Translations under genes and position numbers: made by a program
Assembly: GCA_964576115.1 (NCBI GenBank)
Contig: CAZNUA010000016.1
Location: forward strand, 1-64,000
Direction: 5' to 3'
DNA length: 64,000 nt
Source of the DNA: CAYSYY01 sp964576115 [NCBI: uncultured Gemmatimonadota bacterium]
Lineage (GTDB): Bacteria; Blakebacterota; Blakebacteria; Blakebacterales
Notes under the pieces: generated by a model
Seen by the model: only the letters and a program-made list of their open reading frames with translations
Database searches by the model: none
Told to the model about the DNA's origin: nothing
Shown: positions 16,160 through 25,982 of the stretch, piece after piece
Position numbering within the stretch: the stretch's first letter is position 1
Layout: each line of letters begins with the position of its first letter

Positions 16160-17407
16160 TCAGTTACCGGTTCCGCCCTGTCGGCGAACCCGCAATAACC
16201 GGATCGCCCGGGGGGTGGCATCGAGGATTTCGAACTCCCAGGCACCGAGGGTGACGAGTTCCCCCGCCGGCGGGATGCGGCCCAGCGCAGTGATCAGATA
16301 GCCCCCGATCGTTTTCGACTCCCCGGCCGGCAGTTCGGTTCCCAGCGATCGCTGTACCCGGGCCAGAGTAGTGCGGGCACTCAGGGTAATCCATTCCTGC
16401 CCGACTTCGGGCAGTGGTTCGGTGACGGCATCGAACTCATCCCTGATCTCACCGACGATTCGTTCCAGGGTATCCTCGAGGGTGACGATCCCCGTCGCCC
16501 CGCCGTATTCGTCCACAACCACCGCCTGGTGCACCCGGCTCTGCTTCATCTCGAGAACGAGTTGCTGCAGTCCCTTCGACTCGGGCACGTAATAGGCCGG
16601 CACCATCAGCTCGCTCACCGGCGTTCCCGGTTCGATACCGAGCAGGTCGAAGACGTAGAGCAGACCCACGATGTTATCGATCCGTTCGCGAAAAACGGGG
16701 ATCCGGGAATGCCCCCGCTCTACGATCCGGGGCAGAATCTCACCGACGCGATCGTGCTCGCCCAGAGCGAACACCTCCACCAGGGGGACCATGATCTCTT
16801 CCACCGTCATCTCGGAAAAATGGAAGGCCCGACGGATCATCTGCCAGCCTTCGCTCTGCAGTACTCCCAGCCGCCTGCCCTCTCCCATCATGTGCTGCAG
16901 TTCTTCCCGGGTCACTGCGAGTCCCCGGTCGTCCTCGGCCGAGCCCAGTATCCGGAGCAGGAGCGAAACCGCCCCATCGGCAAGCCGGACGAAGGGACCG
17001 AAGAGCAGGCGGAAGCCGTTGAGCGAGGGAGCGATCGCCAGGCAGAGCGGATCGGCCCAGTACCGGAAGACGGTCTTCGGATAGATCTCGCCGAACATGA
17101 GAATGAGGGGGGTGATGACCGCGGTCGAGAGAAGCGCCTCGTAGCCGGGCAGAAGCTGGTTGAAGAGCACGGTCGCGGCCGAAGCCGTCATGACGTTGCA
17201 GAAATTGGTTCCGAGCAGGGTGGTCGTAATCATTTCCCGCAACCGATCGAGTACTTCGAGCACCCTGGCGGCCGCCCGCCGACCTCCCCGCGCGAGATGG
17301 TGCATACGCAGGCGGTTGCAGGAGATCAGAGCAATCTCGGCTCCCGAAAAGAAGGCCGAGCCGATCAGACCGACGGCTATCAGCAGGATCAACGCCGCCG
17401 GGTTCAT
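16160..17407 (-). CDS. CNNM/CorC-HlyC family transporter-associated protein with CBS pair
   Basis: A 415-residue inner-membrane protein. Residues 1-180 are a DUF21/CNNM domain with three to four membrane segments and the ALILLIAVGLIGSAFFSGAE and LLGTNFCNVM signatures. Residues about 190-320 are a CBS pair (EIMVPLVEVFAL, HSRIPVFRERIDNIVGLLYV, VVDEYGGATGIVTLEDTLE). Residues about 340-415 are a CorC_HlyC C-terminal domain (TIGGYLITALGRIPPAGE). Members export Mg2+ or Co2+ or modulate such transport. The start at 17407 overlaps the previous gene's stop as ATGA; a further ATG 12 bases upstream is less likely. It is a diverged paralogue of its upstream neighbour. Confidence 0.88.
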   Translation of the reverse strand: MNPAALILLIAVGLIGSAFFSGAEIALISCNRLRMHHLARGGRRAAARVLEVLDRLREMITTTLLGTNFCNVMTASAATVLFNQLLPGYEALLSTAVITPLILMFGEIYPKTVFRYWADPLCLAIAPSLNGFRLLFGPFVRLADGAVSLLLRILGSAEDDRGLAVTREELQHMMGEGRRLGVLQSEGWQMIRRAFHFSEMTVEEIMVPLVEVFALGEHDRVGEILPRIVERGHSRIPVFRERIDNIVGLLYVFDLLGIEPGTPVSELMVPAYYVPESKGLQQLVLEMKQSRVHQAVVVDEYGGATGIVTLEDTLERIVGEIRDEFDAVTEPLPEVGQEWITLSARTTLARVQRSLGTELPAGESKTIGGYLITALGRIPPAGELVTLGAWEFEILDATPRAIRLLRVRRQGGTGN

Positions 17408-18669
17408 CGGGCTTCCCATTCCACCCGCAGCCAGAGCACGCGGGTGGGCCGGGCCGAGAGGATGCGGATCCGGAAGGGTCCCAGGGAAAGATCTTCACCG
17501 GCGGCGGGAATGCGCCCCAAACGGTTGGTCAGCCACCCCCCGACCGTTTCGGCATGCTCGTCGCTGAGCCGGTAACCGATCCGGGCGGCGAAAGCCTCCA
17601 GCTCCATGCCGGCATACACGACCGCCGCCTCGGGGGCGACCAGTTTGAAGGGAGCTTCTTCCTGGTCGCGGGAATCGGCAATATCACCGACGATCTCCTC
17701 GAGCAGGTCCTCCATGGTAATGACCCCGGCGGTGGAACCGAACTCGTCGATGACAACCGCAAAATGCAGCTGCCGGCGCCGGAACTCGGCCAGTAGATCG
17801 ACCGCCTTCATGCTCTCGGGCACATAATATGGCTCCCGCACGAGACCCGGCGCCTCGCGGGATTCGTCCACCCGGGTTCCGAGCTCGAGCAGGTCCTTGG
17901 CATAACAGATCCCGGTGATGTGATCGAGATCCTCGCCGATGACCGGCAGCCGGCTGAATCCGCTCGCCCGGAAGCGATCGAGCCACTGCCCGGGCGGCAT
18001 CCGGGCCGACAGGGCGATAACTTCGACCCGCGGGGTCATGACTTCACCGACGGTGTGCTCTTCGAGCCCGATGATGTTGTTGATGACTTCCCGTTCGAAG
18101 GCATCCACCACCCCGCTCGTATGCCCCATATCCACCGCGGTGGCGAGCTCGCCGCTCGAGAGATGGGGGTGGTCCGGCACCAGTCCCCCGGTCAGGGTGA
18201 AGAGCAGCTCGTTGGCCCGCTCGAGTATCACACGCACCGGCGTTATCAGAACCATGAAAGCCGCCAGGGGAGCGCCGATGAACCGGGCCAGTTTCTCGTC
18301 GTACTCCAGGGCATACGATTTCGGCACGATCTCACCGAAGAAGAGGATCAGGGCAGTCATGACGACCGTCGTCCAGACAACGGCGCGGCCGCTGGCCGCC
18401 TCTTCAGCCCCCCCCGGCAGAAGCCCGATCACCACCATTGCTCCAAGCGAGGCGGCGGCGATGTTCACCAGGGTATTGCCGACCAGGATACTGACCAGCA
18501 ACCGACGCGGCTCGGCGAGCAGGCGCGATACCCGGCGTTCGGCGATCCGCTCCGATGACCCCATCGCGGTCTGCCTGGCACGGGAAATACTGAAGAGAGC
18601 GGTCTCCGAGGAGGAGAAAAAACCCGAGAGGACAAGCAGAACACCGAGGAAGATCAGGTGCCAGGTCAG
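17404..18669 (-). CDS. CNNM/CorC-HlyC family protein with CBS pair, probably initiated at a non-canonical CTG
   Basis: Same architecture as the gene that follows: DUF21 membrane domain, CBS pair (EVMTPRVEVIAL, FSRLPVIGEDLDHITGICYA, VVIDEFGSTAGVITMEDLLEE) and CorC_HlyC tail (TVGGWLTNRLGRIPAAGE). The first ATG in frame (18564) would drop the first membrane helix. Upstream of it the frame stays open and encodes LIFLGVLLVLSGFFSSSETA, the expected first helix with the family FFSxSETA motif. No ATG, GTG or TTG exists there; CTG codons at 18669 and 18678 are candidates, with AAGGAG 11 nt before the first of these. The coordinates assume 18669, giving 421 residues. Confidence 0.78.
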   Translation of the reverse strand: MTWHLIFLGVLLVLSGFFSSSETALFSISRARQTAMGSSERIAERRVSRLLAEPRRLLVSILVGNTLVNIAAASLGAMVVIGLLPGGAEEAASGRAVVWTTVVMTALILFFGEIVPKSYALEYDEKLARFIGAPLAAFMVLITPVRVILERANELLFTLTGGLVPDHPHLSSGELATAVDMGHTSGVVDAFEREVINNIIGLEEHTVGEVMTPRVEVIALSARMPPGQWLDRFRASGFSRLPVIGEDLDHITGICYAKDLLELGTRVDESREAPGLVREPYYVPESMKAVDLLAEFRRRQLHFAVVIDEFGSTAGVITMEDLLEEIVGDIADSRDQEEAPFKLVAPEAAVVYAGMELEAFAARIGYRLSDEHAETVGGWLTNRLGRIPAAGEDLSLGPFRIRILSARPTRVLWLRVEWEAR

Positions 18670-18674
18670 CGGGC

Positions 18675-20723
18675 TCAGGGCTCCTTCTCCATGACGGCCT
18701 CGACCGTCTCTTTCAGATCATCGAGCGAGAAGGGTTTGCTCATGAACGGCCGTCCCGAAGCCTCGAGGAACGCCTTGGCCTTCCGGCTCAGGGTGTCGCC
18801 GGTCAGGAAGACAACCCGATCGATCAGACGGGGGTATTCGTCCTGAATCAGGCGGAAGAGTTCCTGGCCGTCCATGACCGGCATCTTCAGGTCGAGCACG
18901 ATGGCATCGGGTTCGCGGTCGCTTTTGAGAATCTCGAGAGCCTGCCTGCCCTCGAAGGCCTTGATGATTGTATGCCCGTAATACCCGAGGGTTTCCTCAA
19001 CCAGAGTGAGGATGTTCGGTTCGTCGTCCACGACCAGGACCAGGCCGCTCGGACCGGACTCGCCGGTCGGGGGCTCCGCTTCCTCCGCCTCGACCGTTGT
19101 CGCCTCCTCGGGCAGGGCCGTCAGCGGGAGCCAGATGTCGAAAACAGCGCCTCCGCCGGGGATATTGCCGGCTTCGATGCGGCCGCGCAGATCGCGCACG
19201 ATCCGGTAGCAGATAGAGAGTCCGAGACCGGTTCCGTTGCCGATCTCCTTGGTTGTGAAGAAGGGGTCGAATACGCGGATCAGATTCTCTTCCGCTATCC
19301 CGGGTCCGGTGTCGCTGACCTGAAGGTGTACGGCTGGAACCGGCCCCTTCCCGTCGGGCGGTCCGGTCTCGACCGATTCGGTCACGATCCGGATGCGTCG
19401 TTCATCCCGGTCGGCGGCCGAGAACGCCTGGCGGGCGTTGTTGACCAGGTTGAAAATCAGCTGCTGGATCTGAAAGGGATCGAGAATGCTGGGCGGTAGT
19501 GCGTCGGCCAGATCGGTCTCGAGAATGACATTGTCGAGGCTGAGCTGGTAGCGCATCAGCGAGAGCGACTGTTCCACCGTTTCGTTCAGCGCCACTTCTT
19601 CGCCGATGGTACCTTCCCCCCGGGCGGCCCGCAGCAGATTTTCGACCAGGCGTTTGGTGCGTTCGGCCTCCCCGCCGACCTTTTCGAGTTTATCCCTGAC
19701 CTCGTCGCTGATGTCGTCGCGCCGCAGGAGCAGTTCGGTATTGCCCACCACGACGCTCAGGGGATTGTTCAGTTCGTGGCTGATACCGGCCATCAGCTCT
19801 CCGAGCCCGGCCAGTTTCTCGGCCTGGATCAGCTGGATCTGGGTCTCTTCATTCTGCTTCAGGCTTTCCTTCAGGCGCTGGATGAGATCGTTCTTGCGCA
19901 GGAACAGACTCATCGTGTCGGCGAAGATCTGCAGTAGTTTCAGATCGGTCTCGCCGAAGGATATCTCTCCGGCCCGGCGGCCGACCCCGAGCACCCCCCA
20001 GCTTTCGTCATCCACGATCAGCGGCATAAAGACAGCCGAGGAGAGCTGAGCTTCGGTGCCGACCGGTTGCTCTTCACCCATGTCCCGGGCATCGAAGAGC
20101 AGGGGGATACCCAGGCGGGCGACCCCGCCGGTCAGTCCGGTACCGACCGGCACAACTTCGGCGGGATGCAGGTTGTCGTCACCGGCGAAGGTTTCGAGGA
20201 TCAGGGCTTCACTATCCCTGTCGAGGAGCTGCAGCGTAGCCATGTCGGCTTCCATGATCAACCGCACCCTCTCGAGCATGCCCGCGTATGTGTCGTCGGG
20301 AGGAACGGTGCTGCTGAGCTCTTCGTGGACGTCGTCGAGAACCTGAATGAGCGAGAGTTTCTGGGTCAGACCGGCCCGGGTGATCTCGGCCTCGACCAGA
20401 CGGCGGCGGGTGGCCCGCAACTGCTTGTGCTTCTGGATCACATAGAGGCAGAAGAGCAGAATCATGACGGTCAGCCCGTCGACGTAGATCTCGAGATCGG
20501 CCGGCTGAAGCACCATCTCGACGGGGGGGAGCAGGCCGGGCACGTGGTTGATGATGAAGGCGATCAGGAGGCAGATGAGAACCAGCGTGACCAGCAGCCA
20601 GAGTTCCCAGTCGAGTCGGTCGACCTCCTCGAGATCCCGGGGCATGCGGCCCAGGTCGGGAGCGAGAAGAAGATCAATTCTCTCGCTGATCCTCTTCAGT
20701 GACAGTCGGTGCTCTCGTATCAT
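18675..20723 (-). CDS. Hybrid sensor histidine kinase with GAF domain and C-terminal receiver
   Basis: A 682-residue membrane sensor. Two membrane helices ([19 protein letters not shown] and [13 protein letters not shown]) bracket a short periplasmic loop. A GAF domain follows at about 150-280. The transmitter has an H-box [17 protein letters not shown]-box [32 protein letters not shown] and [11 protein letters not shown]. The receiver at about 560-680 has [11 protein letters not shown], the phosphoacceptor Asp in [12 protein letters not shown] and the Lys in FMSKPFS. The ATG overlaps the uvrA stop as ATGA. The receiver has no attached output, so the phosphate may pass to another protein or feed back. 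The signal is unknown. Confidence 0.9.
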   Translation of the reverse strand: MIREHRLSLKRISERIDLLLAPDLGRMPRDLEEVDRLDWELWLLVTLVLICLLIAFIINHVPGLLPPVEMVLQPADLEIYVDGLTVMILLFCLYVIQKHKQLRATRRRLVEAEITRAGLTQKLSLIQVLDDVHEELSSTVPPDDTYAGMLERVRLIMEADMATLQLLDRDSEALILETFAGDDNLHPAEVVPVGTGLTGGVARLGIPLLFDARDMGEEQPVGTEAQLSSAVFMPLIVDDESWGVLGVGRRAGEISFGETDLKLLQIFADTMSLFLRKNDLIQRLKESLKQNEETQIQLIQAEKLAGLGELMAGISHELNNPLSVVVGNTELLLRRDDISDEVRDKLEKVGGEAERTKRLVENLLRAARGEGTIGEEVALNETVEQSLSLMRYQLSLDNVILETDLADALPPSILDPFQIQQLIFNLVNNARQAFSAADRDERRIRIVTESVETGPPDGKGPVPAVHLQVSDTGPGIAEENLIRVFDPFFTTKEIGNGTGLGLSICYRIVRDLRGRIEAGNIPGGGAVFDIWLPLTALPEEATTVEAEEAEPPTGESGPSGLVLVVDDEPNILTLVEETLGYYGHTIIKAFEGRQALEILKSDREPDAIVLDLKMPVMDGQELFRLIQDEYPRLIDRVVFLTGDTLSRKAKAFLEASGRPFMSKPFSLDDLKETVEAVMEKEP

Positions 20724-23593
20724 CCCCGGCACTCTTTCCCGGTCCTGTCTTTTATTGGTGTCAGTCGAGTGAGAGCGGTCTCGAGGGCCCGGCCGGTATA
20801 CGAATCCGGCTCGGCGACGACGTCCTCGGGGCGCCCCTGAGCAACGATCCGGCCGCCGGCTTCACCCCCTTCGGGGCCCAGGTCGATCACCCAATCGGCC
20901 CGCGCCACCAGATCCATGTTGTGCTCGATGACTATTGCCGTATGACCGCTCTCCACTAGTTCCTCAATACAATCGGCCAGCTGTCCGACTTCGGTGCCGT
21001 GCAGACCGGTCGTCGGTTCGTCGAACAGATACAGCACTTCTCCTCCCGGTCGGCGCCTGAGATGGGCCGCCAGTTTCACCCGCTGGGCCTCGCCGGCGGA
21101 GAGTTCGCTGGCCGGCTGTCCCAGTCTGAGGTACCCCAACCCGACTCGCTGCAGGGGGCGCAGGGCACGCACTACCGCCGCATGCGATCGAAAGAAGCTT
21201 ATCGCCTGTTCGACGGTCAGGTCCAGAACATCGCTGATATTCCGCCCCCGATAACGTACCTCGAGTACCCGGGGGGTGAACCGCCGGCCGTTGCAGGCCT
21301 CGCACCGCAGGGTCACATCGGCCATGAACTGCATGTCCACCGTGACCGTTCCGACTCCTTCGCACTCCGGGCAGCGCCCCCCCCTGGTATTGAAGGAAAA
21401 GGCGCCCGGTTCCAGACCGAGGCGGCGGGCCTGATCGGTCGCCGCGAATACCTTCCTGATACCGTCCCAGGCCTTGAGGTAGGTAGCCGGATTGCTGCGC
21501 CGTCCGGCACCGAGCGGCCCCTGGTCGACACTCTCGATCCCGGTCAACCCTTCATAGCCCGTACATCTGTCGTACGCACCCGGACGCCCGGCGGTTGCCG
21601 GCTGCGAACCCGGACTCGGATCGGGAGCCAGCTCGAGAGCACGTTCGAGAGCCGGCTTGAGAACATCGTACAGCAGGGTCGATTTCCCCGATCCCGAGAC
21701 CCCGGTCAGGCAGGTCAGCAGGCCGCGGGGAATCTCGACCTCCAGGTCCTGCAGATTGTGTTCCCGCACGCCCTCGAGGCGCAGCCAGCCCTTCTTCGGA
21801 CGGCGCCGGCGCAGCTGGCGGGGAGGCCCGGTCCGTCCCTGCAGGTAGCGCCCGGTCGCCGTGTCGGCCTCGTGCAGCAGGCCATGGATCGATCCTTCGT
21901 AGACGATCCGTCCGCCTTTCTCGCCGCTGCCCGGGCCCAGATCCACGACATGGTCGGCCGCAGCGATCAGATCGCGATCGTGCTCCACCACAATGACGGT
22001 GTTCCCCCGGTCGCGCAGGGAACGAATGATATCCAGCAACCGGCCGACATCGCGGGGATGCAGACCGACACTTGGCTCGTCGAGCACATAGGTCGTTCCC
22101 ACCAGGACCGTACCGAGCACGCTGGCCAGAGCGATCCGTTGCGCCTCGCCTCCCGAGAGAGTGCGGGAGAGACGATCGAGGGTCAGGTATCCGAGCCCGA
22201 CCTCTTCGAGGTAGGCCAGGCGGGCTTGGGCTTCGGCCACGATCGGGACATAGACCGCCCCGGCTTCGGGATCGAGTTCGATTCGGTCCAGCCAGGCCCG
22301 GGCCGAAGTCACGGTCAGACCGAGCACCTGGCCGGCATTGAAACCGCCGAGTTCGTACATCCGGCTCTCATCCCGCAGGCGCGTACCGTTGCAGGCAGTG
22401 CAGGGCACGTAGGAGCGATAGCGGGCCAGAAACACCCGGATATGCATCCGGTATTTCTTCCGCTCCAGCTTCTGAAAGTACCCCTCAACCCCCCTGAAGC
22501 GACCGAAACCCTGCCAGACGAGATCCTGCTCTTCACGGCGCAGTTTCTCCCACGGCACATCGAGTCGCACGCCGGCTGCCGGAGCTTCTTCTTCGAGTCG
22601 TTTCTGCCACCGCCGGCCGGCCGGTTTCGTCCACGGTTCCACCGCCCCTTCAGCCAGCGTCAGGCGGGGATCGGGGATGACGTACTCGGGCAGATAGACA
22701 ATGATGGCGCCGAAGCCCTCGCAGACGGGACAGGCACCGTAGGGGGAGTTGAAACTGAAGAGCTGAGGTCGGGGATCGGGAAAGGAACGACCGCAGCTCG
22801 AACAGACATACCCCTCCGAGAACGAGTCTTCTCCTCCATCGGGGCCGACCACTATCAGCCGGCCGTGCCCCTCGGAGTAGGCGCTCTCGACCGCTTCGCG
22901 CACGCGGGTGCGCGCCGCCGAAGCGGGCAGGCGGTCGAGCACGAGCCGGGGGCGGAGGCGCTGGAACCCGTCATCGAGCAGGGCGGCCGTGATGGCACTT
23001 TTCCCGTCGGGCCGGTCCAGGCGCCCGATACGGTCCCCGAGCAGAACCCGCAGGTACCCCTCCTGCAGCAGCGAACGGACGCGGGCTTCGCCCTGGGACG
23101 ATGATGCGGCCGGAGCGAGCGGCGCGGTGACAAGCAGTGGCGCCTGACCGGTCTGGAGGCGGGAGCGCAGATGAGCGGTCACCCGGTCGGGATGATCGGC
23201 CCGCACCTCGATGCCGCAATCGGGACAGCTCAGGGTGGCCAGCCGGGCGAAGAGCAGGCGGACGACATCGGCCAGTTCGGTCATGGTGGCGACCGTGGAG
23301 CGGCTGCTGCGCGGGGGCGGAGTACGCCCCACCGCCACGGTCGGCGTGATGCCCGCGGCGGTATCGAGATCGGGTTTCTCCATGCGTTCGAGGAACTGCC
23401 GGACGTAGGGATTGAGCGACTCGGTATAGCGCCTCTGGCCCTCGGTGTAGATGGTGTCGAAAGCCAGACTCGATTTTCCCGAACCGGAGGGACCGGTGAT
23501 GAGAATGAGACGGTTGTGGGGCAGATCGAGATCGAGATCGCGCAAATTGTGAACGCGAACCCCACGCAGTTCGAGTGTCCTGTCACGTGACAT
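20720..23593 (-). CDS. uvrA: UvrA-family excinuclease ABC subunit A (diverged)
   Basis: A 957-residue DNA-damage recognition ATPase with two ABC modules: Walker A GPSGSGKSS and GVSGSGKST, signatures LSGGEAQRIALAS and LSAGEAQRVKLAA, and Walker B YVLDEPSVGLHPRD and YLFDEPTTGLHGTE. Zinc modules are visible: CPDC and CSSC near the UvrB-binding region, CPVC, CTAC and CPEC with CEAC. The UvrB-binding domain region is present. The usual AIEQKTTSKNPRSTVGT stretch is changed to AVGRTPPPRSSRSTVAT, and the linker around TGIESVDQGPLG is shortened. The chosen ATG at 23593 starts the conserved LELRGVRVHNL; longer in-frame sequence upstream reads through the thioesterase gene. Confidence 0.9.
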   Translation of the reverse strand: MSRDRTLELRGVRVHNLRDLDLDLPHNRLILITGPSGSGKSSLAFDTIYTEGQRRYTESLNPYVRQFLERMEKPDLDTAAGITPTVAVGRTPPPRSSRSTVATMTELADVVRLLFARLATLSCPDCGIEVRADHPDRVTAHLRSRLQTGQAPLLVTAPLAPAASSSQGEARVRSLLQEGYLRVLLGDRIGRLDRPDGKSAITAALLDDGFQRLRPRLVLDRLPASAARTRVREAVESAYSEGHGRLIVVGPDGGEDSFSEGYVCSSCGRSFPDPRPQLFSFNSPYGACPVCEGFGAIIVYLPEYVIPDPRLTLAEGAVEPWTKPAGRRWQKRLEEEAPAAGVRLDVPWEKLRREEQDLVWQGFGRFRGVEGYFQKLERKKYRMHIRVFLARYRSYVPCTACNGTRLRDESRMYELGGFNAGQVLGLTVTSARAWLDRIELDPEAGAVYVPIVAEAQARLAYLEEVGLGYLTLDRLSRTLSGGEAQRIALASVLGTVLVGTTYVLDEPSVGLHPRDVGRLLDIIRSLRDRGNTVIVVEHDRDLIAAADHVVDLGPGSGEKGGRIVYEGSIHGLLHEADTATGRYLQGRTGPPRQLRRRRPKKGWLRLEGVREHNLQDLEVEIPRGLLTCLTGVSGSGKSTLLYDVLKPALERALELAPDPSPGSQPATAGRPGAYDRCTGYEGLTGIESVDQGPLGAGRRSNPATYLKAWDGIRKVFAATDQARRLGLEPGAFSFNTRGGRCPECEGVGTVTVDMQFMADVTLRCEACNGRRFTPRVLEVRYRGRNISDVLDLTVEQAISFFRSHAAVVRALRPLQRVGLGYLRLGQPASELSAGEAQRVKLAAHLRRRPGGEVLYLFDEPTTGLHGTEVGQLADCIEELVESGHTAIVIEHNMDLVARADWVIDLGPEGGEAGGRIVAQGRPEDVVAEPDSYTGRALETALTRLTPIKDRTGKECRG

Positions 23594-23756
23594 GTGTCGG
23601 CACCGAGAGTGACGCTGCGCCCGTCCGGCCAGGCGCGGCGACGATGCAGTAGCAGTAGCTACGGCGAGGAGGCGCAACGCCGCCGGCCGGGATGCAGCGC
23701 CGCTCGAATACGGCATGTGTTGCGTGACAGGGCACCAAATGATCGCCCACGGCGGT
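23594..23756. other. Non-coding gap upstream of uvrA
   Basis: 163 bp with no convincing gene. It contains GC-rich short inverted repeats (for example around GGCGGCGTTGCGCC on the minus strand) but no clear promoter or LexA-type operator that I can identify. Confidence 0.4.
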
Positions 23757-24254
23757 TCAGAGAGCGGCCAGGTCGCGCATCGCCCCGGCGAGGTCGTCGG
23801 GGATGGGCACCACTTTCCGGTCGGGTCCGATGCTGACCAGAGCCGTCCACCCCTCGACGATAACCTCATTCTCGGCGTCCTGGCGCAGAACCCGGTAGGC
23901 GAACGTGCAGGATCGGGTGCGCAGCTCGACGAGCCTGGTTTCGATGACGAGCCGGTCGTCGTAGGAGGCCGAGGCCAGGAACCGCAGATGGCTTTCGGCG
24001 ATGACCAGGGCGTGACCTCGTTCCTCGAGATCGCGGTAAGAGGTCCCGGTGGCCTTGACCCAGTCGGTCCGCCCGACCTCGAAGTAGATGAGGTAGTTGG
24101 AGTGATAGACAATAGCCTGGGCGTCGGTCTCGGCGTAACGGACCCGGATCGGAACCCGACCGACATGCTCGCCAGGACGCACCTCGCCGGGATCGATCGT
24201 CGGTACGTTCCGGTCTTTTCCGGCAGCAGTGCCCTTCTCGGTGTCTTGCGCCAC
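23757..24254 (-). CDS. YbgC-like 4-hydroxybenzoyl-CoA thioesterase-fold acyl-CoA thioesterase
   Basis: A 165-residue hotdog-fold protein. The conserved core is IRVRYAETDAQAIVYHSNYLIYFE, where the Asp and the following helix form the active site of 4HBT/YbgC enzymes. It is followed by GTSYRDLEERGHALVIAES and YDDRLVIETRLVELRTRSCTFAYRVL. It hydrolyses acyl-CoA or acyl-ACP thioesters; substrate unknown. The N-terminal 35 residues are a poorly conserved polar extension. It lies 28 bp downstream of the HD-GYP regulator gene and 163 bp before uvrA. Confidence 0.87.
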   Translation of the reverse strand: MAQDTEKGTAAGKDRNVPTIDPGEVRPGEHVGRVPIRVRYAETDAQAIVYHSNYLIYFEVGRTDWVKATGTSYRDLEERGHALVIAESHLRFLASASYDDRLVIETRLVELRTRSCTFAYRVLRQDAENEVIVEGWTALVSIGPDRKVVPIPDDLAGAMRDLAAL

Positions 24255-24282
24255 TTGTCAGCCTCGCTTGGTGATGCGGCTC

Positions 24283-25734
24283 TCAGGAACCGGGGATCTC
24301 GAGTTCCCCGCGATCGCGGCGGGCGATGATTTCCTTGAAGACCTTCACACAATCACCGTCGATATGCCCCACCTCGACCAGTCGATCGAGAGTCTGGAAA
24401 GCCTCGGCGGTATTCATGCGGGAGCGGTAGATCCGATCGCTGATTATAGCATCGAAGATGTCGGCGACGGTGATGATCCGGCCCGCCAGACTGATCTCGT
24501 CGCCGGCGAGTCCGCGGGGATAGCCGCTGCCGTCGAGGCGTTCGTGATGTTCGGAGATGGCTTGTTTGACCGGTTCGGGCAGAGGCAGCGGGGCGACGAT
24601 TCTCTCGCTCATCATCACGTGCCCCTTGATGACTTCATATTCCTCGGCGGTCAGATTTCCCTCTTTGAGCAGGATCGTCTCGGGAATCCCGATCTTGCCG
24701 GCATCGTGCAGCAGGCCGGCCACCCGCATGGCATCCACCACCTCGGGCCCGGCCCCGATCACGCGGGCCAGGATCTGACCGAACCAGCCCACTTTTTCGC
24801 TGTGGCCGCGGGTATAGGGATCCTTGGCCTCGACCGCCGCCACCAGAGAACGAATCGCACCCAGGTACTGTTCCTGCAGCGAGTTATAGAGACTGGCATT
24901 CTTGATCGCCACCGCCGCCCCTGAACCGATGATGGCCAGGGCCTTCTCCTGAGCGGGCAGGAAGGGCGGCGAGCCGGGCTCTTTCTGGACGGTCAGCAGA
25001 CCGACCAGTTCGCCCCCGGCGCGCAGGGGCAAGGCCAGCAGCGGGCCGTGTTCGTCGGTGCCGGTCCGTGCCGTGGCCCCGCTCGAGTCGGCGAGTTCCC
25101 GTGCCAGGGCGAGCATCTCGGAGTCGGGCAGCTCGCGCACCCTCTCGGCCGTGCCGCGGGTGATGCAATCCCGCACCTCCGGATCCTCCCCGGCGTCCTC
25201 GAACAGGGCCAGGCGGGCAGCCGTGCCTTCGAGTTCGTCCACGGCCACATCGAGTACCATGGTCAGGTACCCGGGCAGGTCGAGGGGAGCTTCGAGGGCT
25301 TCGCTGGCCCGGTAGAGCGCCAGGCTCTCCTTCAGGCTCACGTTCTCGCGGGCCAGGCGCTGTTTCTCCAGACTGGAGGCGATCACGTGATCGAGGGCTT
25401 CGAGGGTGAAGGGCTTGAGAATGTAGTTTTCGGCCCCGCTCAGCAGGGCGTCGATGGCGTTCTCTACAGTCGGATAGGCGGTCATGAGCACGACCATCGT
25501 ACCGGCGGTATCGGCTCCTTTCGCGACCCGCAGGATATCCATGCCGGTCAGGGCACCCATCTTCAGATCGGTCAGCACCAGGTCGTACGTGCCGTTCCCG
25601 ATCAGGTTGAGCGCCTCTTCGGGGCGGTTGCTTCCGGTACAGGCATAACCCCGATCGGTCAGGAATTCCTGAACCAGCTCGACGATGTGCGGCTCGTCGT
25701 CCACGACGAGAATCTGTGCCTTCGGCTCCGGCAT
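24283..25734 (-). CDS. Response regulator with GAF and HD-GYP domains (probable c-di-GMP phosphodiesterase)
   Basis: A 483-residue cytoplasmic regulator. Residues 5-125 are a receiver (ILVVDDEPHIVELVQ, Asp in LVLTDLKMGA, Lys in YILKPF). Residues about 150-290 are a GAF domain. Residues about 300-480 are HD-GYP: GHSEKVG, the metal pair in HDAGKIGIPE, HVMMSERI, and the diagnostic HHERLDGSGYPRGL. All metal ligands and the GYP motif are intact, so it should hydrolyse c-di-GMP in response to a cognate kinase, possibly the hybrid kinase at 18675-20723. The ATG at 25734 is the start of the receiver; longer upstream frame lacks domain content. Confidence 0.9.
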   Translation of the reverse strand: MPEPKAQILVVDDEPHIVELVQEFLTDRGYACTGSNRPEEALNLIGNGTYDLVLTDLKMGALTGMDILRVAKGADTAGTMVVLMTAYPTVENAIDALLSGAENYILKPFTLEALDHVIASSLEKQRLARENVSLKESLALYRASEALEAPLDLPGYLTMVLDVAVDELEGTAARLALFEDAGEDPEVRDCITRGTAERVRELPDSEMLALARELADSSGATARTGTDEHGPLLALPLRAGGELVGLLTVQKEPGSPPFLPAQEKALAIIGSGAAVAIKNASLYNSLQEQYLGAIRSLVAAVEAKDPYTRGHSEKVGWFGQILARVIGAGPEVVDAMRVAGLLHDAGKIGIPETILLKEGNLTAEEYEVIKGHVMMSERIVAPLPLPEPVKQAISEHHERLDGSGYPRGLAGDEISLAGRIITVADIFDAIISDRIYRSRMNTAEAFQTLDRLVEVGHIDGDCVKVFKEIIARRDRGELEIPGS

Positions 25735-25982
25735 GCTGATAGTGTGCCTTTCCGGCCGGACTTGCGCCAGTTCTGTTTTATGACAAGGCTCTGCGGGGGC
25801 CGCCGGCGCCGGGAACGCTCCCATCGACGCAGCGGAGCGCCGGGCCGGATCTCCGGCCCGGCGGTCTCGGGCCTGCCCTTTCGCGTTGACTCTCCACCCC
25901 GCCCCCCTACCTTTGATGCCATTGGAACGAAGACTCATATGCTGGCCCACCCGCCCGGCATATCCCGGCTCTGGAGAAGGTC
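25735..25982. promoter_or_regulatory. Divergent intergenic region between HD-GYP regulator and NifU-like gene
   Basis: 248 bp separating divergent genes, so it must hold both promoters. A TTGACT box at 25886-25891 faces the NifU-like gene, but the matching -10 region is poor (TTTGAT). No convincing operator is seen. Confidence 0.3.

Noticed and set aside
20999-23104. 701-residue open frame opposite uvrA
   Set aside because: Shadow of uvrA, which has all Walker and zinc motifs.
23594-24352. N-terminal extension of uvrA in the same frame
   Set aside because: It runs through the thioesterase gene, has no domain content and the conserved UvrA N-terminus starts at 23593.
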